A stretch of DNA of 64,000 nucleotides, taken from NCBI RefSeq assembly GCF_903915725.1, contig NZ_CAIWTY010000107.1, positions 1 through 64,000 on the forward strand, written 5' to 3'. This DNA comes from an uncultured Rhodopila sp. Lineage in GTDB: Bacteria; Pseudomonadota; Alphaproteobacteria; Acetobacterales; Acetobacteraceae. The notes below the pieces were generated by a model, which did not search any database, was not told the DNA's origin, and worked only from the letters and a program-made list of their open reading frames with translations. The position numbers and the translations under genes are program-made. Shown piece by piece: positions 47,678 through 58,667 of this stretch; positions within the stretch are counted from its first letter, which is position 1, and every line of letters begins with the position of its first letter.

Positions 47678-50600
47678 TCAATATTCGAACTGGTACATCA
47701 GGCCCACGCTGGCGGCATCCTCGCTGCTCGCGCTGCCGGTGGCGGAACTCGATCCCGATGCTCCGGCCGTCGCTTCCAGCTTCAGGCCCTTTGCCAGATC
47801 GATCTGCACCGTCGCCTGAGTCCCATTCCCCGAAGCGCTCTGCTGCGCCCCGACATAGACGCCGCGCGCGATATACCGCCCCGCTTGCAAGGTCGGATTG
47901 CCCGCCGCATCGCTGCCGACGGTCAGGCGATCCAGGCCCAGCGACGTCCGGATGCTGTCCAACGGATCGAACGTCCCGGTCGCGCCCGACAGCGAGGCCA
48001 GCGCCGCCGCGATCTGCGCCATCTGCAACGGGCTCAGCTTCGACGTGGTGGTGCCAAACAAAAGCTGAGCCAGGATCTCGTCCTGCGGCATCTCCGGCAC
48101 GCTCGACAGCGTAATCTTCGGGTCGCTCGCACTGCCGCTGACCGTCAATTTCGCCACGATCGTCGCCGTCGTCGATGTCGCCACGAAATGCAACGACGGA
48201 TCGGCTATCCCCCCGCCGCTGAAATCGATCGTTCCTTCCGTGAAATTCAGGGTCGTCCCGATAACGCTCAGCGTGCCCCGCCGCAGATGCAGCCCGCCAT
48301 TCGGGATCGGATTACTGACCGTGCCGCCGAAATGAATATTCCCGCCGAGTTCCGCGTCCAGTCCCCTGCCGCGGATGAACACCTGCTCCGGCGCATCTAG
48401 TGTCACATTCAGCGCGATCGTCGATTGCGGCGCCGGCGGGGCAGGGGGCGGAGGCGGCGCATTGGCGTTGCGCACCGGCAGCACCGCGATGCTCGGCGGC
48501 AGCTTGTCGGGGATGCGGATATCGGCGCGGCGGACGTGCAAAGTGCCACCGGCCTGGAGGTCGCCTTTAACCTCGCCCTGCACTGTCAGGTTGGCGTCGA
48601 TCAGCGCTGTAATCAGGTCACTCGACAGCGGCCGGGCGTTGTCGGCGGTGAAATGCAGGTCGACCGGCATTTGGCCCGCCAGGCCGATCGTTCCGCTGCC
48701 GCCCAGCGTGCCTGGTCCGGCCTTGCCGGTGAAGCTGGACAGCCGGATCGTGTCGCCGGTCGCCTGCACCGTCGCTGCCAGGTCTGAGACATGCGCGCCG
48801 AGTGCGTAGTCCGCCACATCGCCGTTGCGCAATGTGGCGGTGCCGTTGGCCAGCGGCGCGGCGGTCGTGCCGGTCACCTCGGCGTTCAGGCTGACCTGGC
48901 CGCGCGCCCGCCGCCCCTGCGCCAACAGCAGCGGATCGAGCATCTTCAGATCGACCAGCCCGTCCGCTTTCAGGTCCAGCGCGCCGCTGCTGGACAAAGG
49001 CGCCGTGCCGGTCACCGTGATATGCGACGGCCCCGCGGTCAGCCGCGTGTCGATCCGGGCGGATTTCCCCATCAGCGTCGCATTGGCGGCCAGATTCGCC
49101 GGCGGCAGGGCCTGTCCCGGCCCCTGGCGCAGATGCACGCGATCCGCTGTGACCTTGATGGTTCCCTCGGGCTCGGCCGCGGTTCCGGTCAGGCGCACAT
49201 CCGCCGCGAGCACCCCATCCGCCGCCAGCGACGGGTCCGCGATGGCAGCTACATTGGCCGAAAGATTGCGCAGGGTGGCGGTCAAATCGAGCTTGCTGCC
49301 GGCGCTGCCCGACACGTCCAGCACCGCCTGCTGGAAGCCGAGCCGCAGGCGATCCATGGAAACGCCGTCGGCAAAACCAATCCGCGCGGGCGAGAGCAGC
49401 CGCAGCACCTGGTCTTTCCAGCTTGCTTCCAACCGCGCCAGGGCCAGCGTCTTGTCCGTCACGTTCAGCGTGCCCGCGGTGTTGACCTTCGCGGCCCCCC
49501 CGGCCAGCGCCGGAGCATTGGCCGCAACCGTTAAAGCCACCGCTTCCTGCGGTCCCTTCGCCGTGACGCGCGCCGAAATCGCCTTGGCGCTGCCGGCTGA
49601 CACGCCGTCCGCGGTCAGAACGCCGTCCACCGACGGATGCCCGTTCGGATCGGTTACCGTCGCATTCAGCACGGCCTTGCCGACGGAAGCGGTTCCCGGC
49701 AGCGACGCGTCCTTCACCGTCAACGCCAGCCGTGCCGCCTGATCATCCGAATCCAGCGTCGCCTGCGCCTGACCGGCAATCGGTTTGCCGATCAAAGGCT
49801 CCAGATCCGCCAGGCGGCCGAGATCGACGCGCAACTTGCCGGCCGGGATGACCGCCGGCGGCGTCAGGCTGACCGCTCCATTCGCCTGCAACGACTTCCA
49901 TGATGCGTGGTCGATATCGACTTTCGTCACGCCCGCGGCCTGATCCGCGGTCAACGCCAGCGACAGCGGCGCGTTCAGCAGCGTGCCGTCCGCTTTGACC
50001 TCGGCATGCGGCGACCCGGGTAGCCCGGTCGCGTCCACATGCGCATCGAGATGCCCCGGCTGGCTGCCCTTCGCCGCGACATCCGCGCCGATATCCGCCT
50101 GCACGGCCAGCGCATCGAGAGGGCCGCCCGCATGACCCTTGGCATCCACCTTGCCCGACAAACTCGGCTGCACCGCCGCCAGATCGGCCAGCGCCAGCGC
50201 CCAGTTCAGGTCGAGCTTCTTGTCGGTCAGGCCGCCCTGCGCCGACACATCCAGCGCCTTGCCGTTCACCGTCAGGTGCGACAGAGTCGCGTCCTGCCCG
50301 TGCATCGATCCGGCGACATCGATCCGGCAATTATCCCCGATCAGTGCGGGCACCGGGGCCATCCCTCCGGTCACCGACAGGCGCCCTTTCGCCGAGGCGG
50401 TGGTCGTGTCGCCATTGACCTCGGCCTGCACGTCCAAATCGGTGCTGCCCCGAAGGTCCGTCCCGCCCGCCGCCGCCAGCGGAGCGAGATCCGGCAGCGC
50501 CAAGTGCGCCTTCAAAGTCTGGATGCCGGCCGTCTGCGCCGAACCCTCCGCCGATAGCAGCGGATGCCTCACCCCGAACGTCACCGGCCGATCGGCTGCG

Positions 50601-51694
50601 TCGAGGCGGGCGGAGGCGTCGACCACAATCGGCGCGGCGGCGAAAATCTCCGGCTTAGTCCCGGGTATGCGCAAATCCGCCACCGAGGCATGCAGATCGA
50701 CCTGCCCGGCATTGCCCTTCACGTCCGCTGCCAGCGACCCAATGCGCGGGCCGCCAGCCTCCAGCGCCTCGATTCGCACCGTCCCATCGGCATCGACCTT
50801 CGCGAACGGGCCGTGCACCTTGGCGTCCACCAGGATCGACTGCCAGGAAATCCCCGGACCGGGAGTCATCGCCGGCGCCTCAGCCCGGACCGCCAGATCA
50901 GCCGCCTCGTGATCCAGGTCGATTGTCCCCGAAGCCGAGGCCTTCAGCGGTCCTGCCGTCAGCCCCAACTGAGTGCCGATATTATCGCGCGGCCCGTTGA
51001 CCGAAGCCTGCAACGCGAGCGCCCCGACATCCGGCACATGGCCGATGGTCGCGATCAGCCCCTTGGCCGGCTCGTTCGCCGTGATGGTCGCCTGGATATC
51101 CCGCGGCGTCAGCGTGCCGTTGACGGCGTAGCTCCCGGGGCTGTCCAGCCGCCGCGCATCCAGATGCACCGTGCCCTGCGTCAATGTCGGCAAATCCGCC
51201 GAACCGGTCAGCGCCAGGGTGGCCGCCGCTCCGGCAACCGGCGCGCCGATCACGGCCTGATCGACCTGAAGGCTGCGCACATCGACCCGCACCGGCAGGC
51301 TGAACGAGCCGCCGCTGCTGCTGGCGGTGCTTGTCTTGGGATCCGACTCCGGCAGCCGGGCGAAATCCACTTTCGCCGCCTGCAGGCGATCCACCTGCGC
51401 CACCCGTCCGATCAGCTTCAGCGGCGACCAGTCCAGGACGACGTCCGAAACCGTGACATACGGGCCTTTATAGTCCGCGACCTGGATCTGCCCGACCCGC
51501 AGCGCATCGGGAAACCGCCCGGCAAGCCCCTCGATCGCCACCATCCCGCCCGTCAGGCTTTTTGTCTGAGTCTCGATCAGCCGCCGCCCGTAATCCGTGT
51601 TCGCCAGCACCAGGACCACGATCACCGCGCCAACCGGCAGCGCCAGCAGCACCGCCACGATCCCGGCCAGCCACTTCAGGATAAGCCGGGTCAA
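47678..51694 (-). CDS. tamB: Translocation and assembly module protein TamB
   Basis: A 1338-residue inner-membrane-anchored protein. An N-terminal membrane segment (L-A-G-I-V-A-V-L-L-A-L-P-V-G-A-V-I-V-V) is followed by some 1200 residues of beta-strand repeats (AsmA/TamB-like) and the C-terminal DUF490 domain ending in G-L-M-Y-Q-F-E-Y. It bridges the periplasm to TamA and takes part in outer membrane protein assembly or phospholipid transport. The start is a TTG overlapping the tamA stop (TTGA). A Pro/Ala run (P-P-P-P-A-P-P-A-P) sits before the final domain. Confidence 0.95.
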   Translation of the reverse strand: MTRLILKWLAGIVAVLLALPVGAVIVVLVLANTDYGRRLIETQTKSLTGGMVAIEGLAGRFPDALRVGQIQVADYKGPYVTVSDVVLDWSPLKLIGRVAQVDRLQAAKVDFARLPESDPKTSTASSSGGSFSLPVRVDVRSLQVDQAVIGAPVAGAAATLALTGSADLPTLTQGTVHLDARRLDSPGSYAVNGTLTPRDIQATITANEPAKGLIATIGHVPDVGALALQASVNGPRDNIGTQLGLTAGPLKASASGTIDLDHEAADLAVRAEAPAMTPGPGISWQSILVDAKVHGPFAKVDADGTVRIEALEAGGPRIGSLAADVKGNAGQVDLHASVADLRIPGTKPEIFAAAPIVVDASARLDAADRPVTFGVRHPLLSAEGSAQTAGIQTLKAHLALPDLAPLAAAGGTDLRGSTDLDVQAEVNGDTTTASAKGRLSVTGGMAPVPALIGDNCRIDVAGSMHGQDATLSHLTVNGKALDVSAQGGLTDKKLDLNWALALADLAAVQPSLSGKVDAKGHAGGPLDALAVQADIGADVAAKGSQPGHLDAHVDATGLPGSPHAEVKADGTLLNAPLSLALTADQAAGVTKVDIDHASWKSLQANGAVSLTPPAVIPAGKLRVDLGRLADLEPLIGKPIAGQAQATLDSDDQAARLALTVKDASLPGTASVGKAVLNATVTDPNGHPSVDGVLTADGVSAGSAKAISARVTAKGPQEAVALTVAANAPALAGGAAKVNTAGTLNVTDKTLALARLEASWKDQVLRLLSPARIGFADGVSMDRLRLGFQQAVLDVSGSAGSKLDLTATLRNLSANVAAIADPSLAADGVLAADVRLTGTAAEPEGTIKVTADRVHLRQGPGQALPPANLAANATLMGKSARIDTRLTAGPSHITVTGTAPLSSSGALDLKADGLVDLKMLDPLLLAQGRRARGQVSLNAEVTGTTAAPLANGTATLRNGDVADYALGAHVSDLAATVQATGDTIRLSSFTGKAGPGTLGGSGTIGLAGQMPVDLHFTADNARPLSSDLITALIDANLTVQGEVKGDLQAGGTLHVRRADIRIPDKLPPSIAVLPVRNANAPPPPPAPPAPQSTIALNVTLDAPEQVFIRGRGLDAELGGNIHFGGTVSNPIPNGGLHLRRGTLSVIGTTLNFTEGTIDFSGGGIADPSLHFVATSTTATIVAKLTVSGSASDPKITLSSVPEMPQDEILAQLLFGTTTSKLSPLQMAQIAAALASLSGATGTFDPLDSIRTSLGLDRLTVGSDAAGNPTLQAGRYIARGVYVGAQQSASGNGTQATVQIDLAKGLKLEATAGASGSSSATGSASSEDAASVGLMYQFEY

Positions 51695-53544
51695 AACGCC
51701 TGTCCGATGCCGATATACACTTCGAATGAATCCCCGCCCGGCAGCTTGTTCAGCGGCACCGCGAAATCCAGCCTGATCGGCCCGATCGACGTATAGTATC
51801 GCGCGCCGATGCCCGCGCCCTCATGCCAGCCGCCGGTGAACGGCGAGCCGCTCGAGGTAACCTGTCCCGCATCGATAAACCCGACCACCCCGTAGTTCGC
51901 TAAGATCCGTTGGCGGAACTCGATAGTGCCGGTCGAGATCGCCGTGCCGCCCGTCGGCTTCTGGTCCGGGAATTGCGGCCCCAGAGTCTGATACCGGTAG
52001 CCGCGCACCGTGCCGCTGCCGCCGGCATAGAAGCGCTGATCCGGCGGCAGCCCGAAGACGCTCACGCCGGACGCCTCGCCCACCAGCCCGCGCACCGCGA
52101 CGATACTGCGCCCGTCATTAAACACGTCGAAATAGGTCGAACCCGAAAGCTGCATGATCAGGAACGTGGCACTGGGCGTGCCCATCGAATAGGTCGGGGT
52201 GCCCATCAGCATGGCGCGAATCCCCTTGGTCGGGTTCAGCAGATTGTCGGTGCTGTCGTACCGAATGGTGGCCGGGATGCCGACGAGGTTATAGTGCCGG
52301 GTGACGTCCTCCTGGTCGATCGACTCCTGCTCACCCGCCAGGCCGAGGCTCACCGTCCAGTATGGCGACAGTTTCCGGTTCAGCGCGATCTTCTCGATCA
52401 GCGCGGTCTGGTCGTAAGCCTGCAAGCTCTGCTTGACCGCGTTGAGGTCCACTTCCAGGGTCTGGTCGCGGGTCAGGAAGTCCGGCTTGAGGAACTGCGC
52501 GCCGAAATTATACCCCGGCTTGGTGACCGCATCGCCACCCAGCAACGCCCCCGCGGTCAGGTTCAATTGCTCCGCGTTGCCGAATAGATTCCGGTCATGC
52601 CAGGCGGTGGAGAAATTCACCCCGAGATCGGTCGAATACGCCGCCGTCGCATCCACCGAATGCAGCGGCCGCTCCGTCAGGTCGAACTGGATTGGCAACT
52701 GCCCTTCCGGGTCCAGCGAATCGGCCGGCACGGCACGGACGACCGAGAACACCCCGATGGACGACAGGTCCGCGCGCGCTTTCTCAATGGTTTGCGGATT
52801 ATATTGCTCGCCCTGGTGCAGCAGCAGCCGCTTGCGGACGAACGACTCGTTCATGTCCTTCAGGCCGGAGAAGGTAATCGGCCCGATATCCGCCTTCGGG
52901 CCGGTATCCGGCTGGAACTCCACATCCAGCAGATCCTGGTCCGGGTGCAGCAGCGCCAGCGGCACCGGCACCTTCGCCATCGGATACCCGTCCGCCCGCA
53001 GCGCCGCCAGCAACCGCCCCTGGGCCGCCAGCACATCGGCCGCCATCGCCGGTTGCCCCGACTCGAGGTCCAGATGGCCGGGAACATCCGGCGGAACCTC
53101 CCCGGCGATGGACACTTTGCCGAGGCGGAAGCGTGGCCCGAGATCGAATGTCGCCACGATCGGCACCGGCGGATTTGCCGGCGCGTCGTCGATGATCCCG
53201 GGAAGGTTGAGATCGTCCAGCGGATGTCCGGCGATCGTTGTGACGACTTTGGCCTTGTAGTAGCCGAAGCTGTGCAGCGCCGTGAGAAACCGCAGGCTGT
53301 CCTGGCGCGCTCGCTCAGTGAGGGCGAATCCGCCGACAGGCGCGGATTTTTGTAACGAGATCAGCGTCGCGCTGCCTTGCAGTGCAGCATCCAGCGCGCC
53401 ATCTCCGGTTGGCTTCAGCGTCACGGTATAAGGTTGCGGATCAGCCGCATGAGAGCGTCCCACCCCCGAAGCGGCGAGCGTCGCAAGCAGGCCAATCGCC
53501 ATCCACCGCGCGGCGGTTGGCATCAGGTTCCGGGGGGCGTGCAT
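51691..53544 (-). CDS. tamA: Outer membrane assembly protein TamA (Omp85 family)
   Basis: A 617-residue protein with a signal peptide (M-A-I-G-L-L-A-T-L-A-A-S-G-V-G-R-S-H-A). About 230 residues of POTRA domains follow, then the 16-strand barrel domain with F-Y-A-G-G-S-G-T-V-R-G-Y, the conserved Omp85 R-G-Y motif, and a C-terminus ending F-E-V-Y-I-G-I-G-Q-A-F with a terminal phenylalanine. It forms the TAM complex with TamB, encoded immediately downstream with a 4-bp overlap. An alternative start at 53523 is possible. Confidence 0.95.
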   Translation of the reverse strand: MHAPRNLMPTAARWMAIGLLATLAASGVGRSHAADPQPYTVTLKPTGDGALDAALQGSATLISLQKSAPVGGFALTERARQDSLRFLTALHSFGYYKAKVVTTIAGHPLDDLNLPGIIDDAPANPPVPIVATFDLGPRFRLGKVSIAGEVPPDVPGHLDLESGQPAMAADVLAAQGRLLAALRADGYPMAKVPVPLALLHPDQDLLDVEFQPDTGPKADIGPITFSGLKDMNESFVRKRLLLHQGEQYNPQTIEKARADLSSIGVFSVVRAVPADSLDPEGQLPIQFDLTERPLHSVDATAAYSTDLGVNFSTAWHDRNLFGNAEQLNLTAGALLGGDAVTKPGYNFGAQFLKPDFLTRDQTLEVDLNAVKQSLQAYDQTALIEKIALNRKLSPYWTVSLGLAGEQESIDQEDVTRHYNLVGIPATIRYDSTDNLLNPTKGIRAMLMGTPTYSMGTPSATFLIMQLSGSTYFDVFNDGRSIVAVRGLVGEASGVSVFGLPPDQRFYAGGSGTVRGYRYQTLGPQFPDQKPTGGTAISTGTIEFRQRILANYGVVGFIDAGQVTSSGSPFTGGWHEGAGIGARYYTSIGPIRLDFAVPLNKLPGGDSFEVYIGIGQAF

Positions 53545-53640
53545 CTCGGCAGATTATCTCAGCTTTGTCCCGGGTGGTTTCGCTAAACGGTCACGGTTGC
53601 GCCATTGTTCCGCGACATGCAACAGGGTATCGCAAACGTC

Positions 53641-54636
53641 ATGAATGACCCTTCGCCCGTTCTTCGAGATAAGCTGATGCCGCGTCTGGGACGCCGGAAG
53701 AGGCTCATCCCAAACCTGGATCACAATCCCGGGTTCCTGCTGGACCTGCCAAAAGGCCGCGAGGGCTGGCTGGTGGCAAGGCGCGTCCGCGTGGCCCGCC
53801 GCGCTATCGCGGTGCTGGCCTGGACGATTCCCGCAATCTTCATCCAGCTTGTCTGCCTGATCCTGCCGGGCCACGCCAAGGTCGCCTTTGCCCGGGTCTA
53901 TTGGGCGGTTTTCACCCGGCTGATCGGCATCGAGGTCCGGGTCATCGGCAACCCCGCGGCAGGCGCCGACGGGCGGCCGGTGATGTTCGTCTCCAACCAC
54001 TCCTCCTGGATCGATGTCCCGGTGGTGGGCGGCGTGCTGGAAGGCTGCTTTGTCTCCAAGGACGATGTGGCCAGGTGGCCGATCATTAGTGTGATCGCGC
54101 GGCTGGGGCGGACGGTGTTTGTGTCGCGGGCCCGGGCCTCGACGGGGCGGGAACGCGATGCGATGCGCGATACGCTGCGGGGCGGCGACAAGCTGATCCT
54201 GTTTCCGGAGGGCACGAGTTCGGACGGGTCGCGGGTGCTGCCGTTCCGGTCGTCGTTCTTCGCGCTCGCGGAGGCGAAGCCGGGCGAGGACATTCGCGAC
54301 ATCCCGCTGATCCAGCCGGTGTCGGTGGTTTACGACCGCCTGGGCGGGTTGCCGGCGGGGCGGGCGAGCCGGCCGGTTTTCGCGTGGTACGGCGACATGA
54401 ACATCGCCTCGCATTTCTGGCGGCTGACGCAACATATCGGACTGCGGGCGACTGTGCTGCTGCATGCGCCGATTGACCCGGTGCGGTATGCGGACCGGAA
54501 GGAGTTGTCGCAGGCGGTTTGGCAGATCGTGGCAGATGGCGCGTCCACGCTGCGGCAGAATAGGCCGGCGCGTCCGTTGAACGCGCCACAGGCGGTGGCC
54601 CCGGATGTCACGGGCGGTGAGCCGGCGTTCGCTTAG
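53641..54636 (+). CDS. Lysophospholipid acyltransferase (PlsC-like)
   Basis: About 331 residues from the ATG at 53641 (upstream starts at 53617 or 53605 are possible). One hydrophobic segment (A-I-A-V-L-A-W-T-I-P-A-I-F-I-Q-L-V) precedes the acyltransferase domain with the catalytic N-H-S-S-W-I-D motif and the F-P-E-G-T-S-S-D-G motif. It would add acyl groups to glycerophospholipid precursors or to another acceptor such as ornithine lipids, and the acceptor is not decided by sequence. It is divergent from tamA. Confidence 0.9.
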   Translation: MNDPSPVLRDKLMPRLGRRKRLIPNLDHNPGFLLDLPKGREGWLVARRVRVARRAIAVLAWTIPAIFIQLVCLILPGHAKVAFARVYWAVFTRLIGIEVRVIGNPAAGADGRPVMFVSNHSSWIDVPVVGGVLEGCFVSKDDVARWPIISVIARLGRTVFVSRARASTGRERDAMRDTLRGGDKLILFPEGTSSDGSRVLPFRSSFFALAEAKPGEDIRDIPLIQPVSVVYDRLGGLPAGRASRPVFAWYGDMNIASHFWRLTQHIGLRATVLLHAPIDPVRYADRKELSQAVWQIVADGASTLRQNRPARPLNAPQAVAPDVTGGEPAFA

Positions 54637-54744
54637 GCGAGGCTCAACAATTACCTCTTCAGCCGGGCGTCCTTCACTTCCCGTAATGGCCTGAATTGTA
54701 GCCATCAGCTCTAAGTTTATTGGTCGGTAGCGAGCGTCCTTTGG

Positions 54745-54776
54745 TGTCATGGCCGGGCTTGTCCCCGCCATCCACG
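54745..54776. repeat. REP-like intergenic palindrome
   Basis: GTCATGGCCGGGCTTGTCCCCGCCATCCAC: the same GTCATGG...CCATCCAC frame as the other elements, with a short imperfect stem. It sits between the convergent acyltransferase and tyrS genes. Confidence 0.5.
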
Positions 54777-54862
54777 GGGGGCGACGTCCGTGCCGACAGT
54801 CATCAAGTTAGCGCATTTGCGGACCAGCCGGGCCGTTACGAATGGGGTGACCCGGCGCAACC

Positions 54863-56107
54863 TCACTCCACTCTCACCAATCGGTGCTGCTTCCGTCCCG
54901 CGGATAGCTTGATTGCCCCGTCGCGCAGCAGGTCCGTCCCGATCAGCCCCCCCTCATCGGCCACGGCCGCATCGTTCACCCGCGCCCCGCCGCCGCGGAT
55001 CAGCCGTCGCGCTTCGGCATTGCTGGCTGCCAGACCGGCCAGGACGAACAGCCGGAATGCCGGGATTCCAGCCTCCAACTCCGCCGCCGGAACCGTCACG
55101 CTTGGCAGGGTCGAAGCGGCCTCGCCCTCCTCGAACGCCCGCCGCGCCGTCTCCGCCGCCGCCGCGGCGTGCTCGACCCCGTGCGCCAAGGCGGTCGCCT
55201 CGGTGGCCAGCAGCTTCTTCGCCTCGTTGATCTCCGCCCCGCCGAGCGCTTCCAGCCGCGCGATCTCCGGCAACGGCAGGTCGGTGAACAGCCGCAGGAA
55301 GCGGCCGACATCGCCGTCCTCGGTATTCCGCCAAAACTGCCAATACTCATAAGCCGACAGCCGATCGGCGGTGAGCCAGATGGCGCCTTGGGCGGTCTTG
55401 CCCATCTTGCCGCCGGAGGCGGTGGTGATCAGCGGCGTGGTCAGGCCGCAGACTGATTTCGCATCCGTCCGCCGCGTCAGTTCCATTCCGGCGACGATGT
55501 TGCCCCACTGGTCCGACCCGCCAATCTGCAGCGTGACCCCGTGGCGGCGGCTGAGCTCGCGGAAATCGTAGCTTTGCAGGATCATGTAGTTGAATTCGAG
55601 GAAGGTCAGCGGCTGCTCGCGCTCCAGCCGCAACTTCACGGAATCGAATCCGAGCATGCGGTTGATGGTGAAGTGCACCCCGACCTCCCGCAGCAGCGGG
55701 ATGTACCCGAGCGTGTCCAGCCAGTCGGCGTTGTTCGCCAGCATCGCGTCCGACGGCCCCTCGCCGAAGCGCAGGAACGGCGTGAAGCAGCGCCGTATGC
55801 CCACCATGTTGGCGGCGATCACCTCATCCGTCAGCAACTGCCGCGACTCGTCCTTGCCGGAGGGATCGCCGATGCGGGTCGTCCCCCCGCCGAGCAGCAC
55901 CACCGGCTTGTGGCCGTGCTTCTGCAGCAGCCGCAGGATCATGATCTGCACCAGGCTGCCGACATGCAGGCTGTCCGCCGTGCAGTCGAAGCCGATATAG
56001 GCGGAAATCGGCCCGGCCTCCATCGCCGCACGCAGCGCGTCCGTGTCGGTGCACTGAAACACAAAGCCCCGAGCGGTGGCTTCGTCCAGGAAAGAGGTGG
56101 TCGTCAT
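54863..56107 (-). CDS. tyrS: Tyrosyl-tRNA synthetase
   Basis: A 414-residue class I synthetase. The HIGH-like motif is D-S-L-H-V-G-S-L near residue 44 and the KMSKS-like motif is [19 protein letters not shown] and G-G-S-D-Q-W-G-N-I form the tyrosine and ATP pocket. A C-terminal S4 RNA-binding domain ([13 protein letters not shown]) is present. The start at 56107 was chosen over a longer frame that overlaps the divergent anmK promoter. Confidence 0.98.
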   Translation of the reverse strand: MTTTSFLDEATARGFVFQCTDTDALRAAMEAGPISAYIGFDCTADSLHVGSLVQIMILRLLQKHGHKPVVLLGGGTTRIGDPSGKDESRQLLTDEVIAANMVGIRRCFTPFLRFGEGPSDAMLANNADWLDTLGYIPLLREVGVHFTINRMLGFDSVKLRLEREQPLTFLEFNYMILQSYDFRELSRRHGVTLQIGGSDQWGNIVAGMELTRRTDAKSVCGLTTPLITTASGGKMGKTAQGAIWLTADRLSAYEYWQFWRNTEDGDVGRFLRLFTDLPLPEIARLEALGGAEINEAKKLLATEATALAHGVEHAAAAAETARRAFEEGEAASTLPSVTVPAAELEAGIPAFRLFVLAGLAASNAEARRLIRGGGARVNDAAVADEGGLIGTDLLRDGAIKLSAGRKQHRLVRVE

Positions 56108-56166
56108 GGCGGCAGACCCGTATCGTGAGAAGGCACGCGGGTTAACACACACCAGCACGGGAACAA

Positions 56167-57234
56167 ATGCCGCGCGTTATCGGCCTCATGAGCGGAACCT
56201 CCCTGGACGGCGTCGATGCCGCCTGGCTGGACACCGATGGCGAGACAATCGCAGCGTTCGGGCCGTCGCTGACGCTGCCCTATGACGCGGGGCTGCGCCG
56301 CGATCTGCGCATGATCCTGGACCTCGCCCCGACGCTCGGGGACAGCGATCCCCGCCTGATCAGCGCCGTGGATCGGCTGACCGGCTACCACATCCGGGCG
56401 GTCAAGGCGCTTGACCGAGGCGCCGACATCATCGGCTTTCACGGCCAGACCATCCTGCACCAACCCGCACGCCGCCGCACCTGGCAGGTGGGAGACGCGG
56501 CGCGGCTGGCCCGGGAAACGGGCGTGCCCGTTGCGCACGATTTCCGTTCGGCCGACGTCGCCGCGGGAGGGCAGGGCGCCCCGCTGGTGCCGGTCTATCA
56601 CGCAGCGCTGGCGGCGAAGCTGCCCAAGCCGCTGGCAGTGCTGAATATCGGTGGTGTGGCCAACGTGACCTTCATCGGCCGCGACGGGGCGCTTCTTGCC
56701 TTCGACACCGGCCCCGGCAACGGACCTCTGGATGACTGGTGCGCGCGGCACACCGGCCAGCCATTCGACAAGGACGGCGCCCTGGCCCGGTCGGGTCAGG
56801 CCGACAAGGCGGTGCTGGTTCGGTTGCTGGCCGATGCGTATTTCGCTGCACCTGCCCCCAAGTCGCTCGATCGGCTGGATTTCGGCCGGGTGCTGGCCGC
56901 CAGCGGCCTAAACGGACTATCAGCACCGGACGGAGCCGCAACCCTGGCGGCATTCACCATCGGCTCGGTTGCCGCTGCAATCTTCCCCGAGCCGCCGGCC
57001 CGCTGGCTGATCTGCGGTGGCGGCCGGCGCAATCCGGTGCTGATGGACGGACTGCGCCGCACACTCGGCGTTCCGGTCGAACCGGTAGAGACGGAGGGCT
57101 GGGATGGCGACGCGCTGGAAGCCCAATGCTTCGGCTTCCTCGCGGCGCGAGTAGCAAACGGACGGCCGATTACCTTTCCAACGACAACAGGTTCGCCTGT
57201 CGCGATGGCTGGTGGCCGTATTCAAAATATATAA
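56167..57234 (+). CDS. anmK: Anhydro-N-acetylmuramic acid kinase
   Basis: A 355-residue sugar kinase that phosphorylates and opens anhydro-MurNAc during cell-wall recycling. Motifs: [12 protein letters not shown] at the start, [16 protein letters not shown], and [11 protein letters not shown]. The length is normal. It is divergent from tyrS across 59 bp, an arrangement common in alphaproteobacteria. Confidence 0.97.
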   Translation: MPRVIGLMSGTSLDGVDAAWLDTDGETIAAFGPSLTLPYDAGLRRDLRMILDLAPTLGDSDPRLISAVDRLTGYHIRAVKALDRGADIIGFHGQTILHQPARRRTWQVGDAARLARETGVPVAHDFRSADVAAGGQGAPLVPVYHAALAAKLPKPLAVLNIGGVANVTFIGRDGALLAFDTGPGNGPLDDWCARHTGQPFDKDGALARSGQADKAVLVRLLADAYFAAPAPKSLDRLDFGRVLAASGLNGLSAPDGAATLAAFTIGSVAAAIFPEPPARWLICGGGRRNPVLMDGLRRTLGVPVEPVETEGWDGDALEAQCFGFLAARVANGRPITFPTTTGSPVAMAGGRIQNI

Positions 57235-57293
57235 GAAAGTGCTGCGGGGCGGCAGCGGCATGACGCCGCCGCCCGGGTGCCGGTTTGCCCGGT

Positions 57294-57959
57294 CTAATCC
57301 GCAGCCAGAGCCATCTGCTTGCGGGCGATCGCCTTGCCGCAGAAATCATCCACCGCGTCCGCCACGACGTCGGCATGGCTGGCAAACACATGGTCCGCGC
57401 CGGTAATGATCCGGTAGTCCACATGAACGCCCTTCTGGGTATTCAGCTTGTCCACCAGCTTCCGCACCGCCGGTTCGGGCACCAGTTCGTCTACATCGCC
57501 ATGCAGCATCAGACCGCCGCATGGACACGGGGCGAGGAAGCCGAAGTCGTAGTGGTTCGCCGGCGGCGCAACGCTGACCCAGCCGGAAATCTCCGGCCGG
57601 CGCATCAGAAGCTGCATGCCGATGAACGCCCCGAACGAATAGCCGGCGATCCAAAGCCCGCCATGGCCCGGATTGACTGCCTGCATCCAGTCGAGCGCCG
57701 CCGCTGCATCGCCGATTTCGCCGATGCCGCCGTCGTAACGGCCCTGACTGCGGCCGACACCACGGAAGTTAAACCGCATCACCGAGCAGCCAAGTTTCTG
57801 GTATGCTTGGTACATCGAGTATGTGATACGATTGTTCATCGTTCCGCCATGCAGCGGATGCGGATGCAGAATCAGGGCGACAGGCGCACCTGACTCCTTG
57901 GAGTGATGATAGCGACCTTCAAGCCGTCCATCTGGACCGGCGAACATGACCTCGGGCAT
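57294..57959 (-). CDS. Alpha/beta hydrolase
   Basis: A 221-residue cytoplasmic hydrolase. It contains L-I-L-H-P-H-P-L-H-G-G-T-M-N-N, R-F-N-F-R-G-V-G-R-S-Q-G and the nucleophile elbow G-Y-S-F-G-A, with D-E-L-V-P and G-A-D-H-V-F for the acid and histidine. This small, conserved family often lies near iron-sulfur assembly genes in alphaproteobacteria, as here, though its role is not known. The start at 57959 gives M-P-E-V-M-F-A-G-P-D-G-R-L-E-G-R, the usual beginning. Confidence 0.88.
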   Translation of the reverse strand: MPEVMFAGPDGRLEGRYHHSKESGAPVALILHPHPLHGGTMNNRITYSMYQAYQKLGCSVMRFNFRGVGRSQGRYDGGIGEIGDAAAALDWMQAVNPGHGGLWIAGYSFGAFIGMQLLMRRPEISGWVSVAPPANHYDFGFLAPCPCGGLMLHGDVDELVPEPAVRKLVDKLNTQKGVHVDYRIITGADHVFASHADVVADAVDDFCGKAIARKQMALAAD

Positions 57960-58667
57960 GGCGATAAGTAACCTGTTTCCTGTCCCACCGGCAGCGCACA
58001 CAGCGAGGCCACCGCAGCCTCGAGCATCGTGCCGGGCATACACATCGCGCGGGTCAGGACAATTCCCCCCTTGGCCGCGCGCGACCCCGATCAAATAGGA
58101 ACGCAATCCCTGGATTTCAGTTCCGTGGCACGTATGCAAACCATTAAATCTTGACCTGTGCAGTCGGATATTTTAGGTCAGAATTAAGTGTTCACGGGAA
58201 CCTGAAGTGCGCATTTCCTTCTGTAGCAAAAACAATAACACCTCCGACGGGCGTCCCGGATGGGCATCTACCCCTAGGAGAACCGCGTTATAGGACAATC
58301 AAAGCGATCTTTCATCATGGAAATGTCGCATGGGCTTCATGTTCCGTGTAATAGACAGGTGTGCCGAATAAAAGAGCGCAATCCCATAAGACGATGCAAA
58401 ATAAACTATATGCTGCCACTGGAGGTTGTGTTTTTGGCCCCTTCCAAACCTTTTGAATCGCTTCGGCCCGCCCCCTCCGTCTATTTTGGCATGATTATCG
58501 CCTCTGGCGATCCGCCAGCCCGCGGCCGCCGAGTGCCCTTCAACGATCAACTCCGGCACTACTCCATGTTTGACCAGAAGACCCGGACGATCCGCCCGGT
58601 GCTATTTGATCGGCGGCGCTCTGTTGGCCAAAGACTTTCGCCCGTGCAGGGCGCCGGCTGAAGCGCC
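57960..58667. other. Long intergenic region upstream of iscR
   Basis: A 708-bp stretch without a supported gene. The part from about 58140 to 58440 is AT-richer than the surroundings and is the likely site of the divergent promoters for iscR and the hydrolase. Short frames on both strands lack family character. No repeat of the REP type is present. Confidence 0.5.
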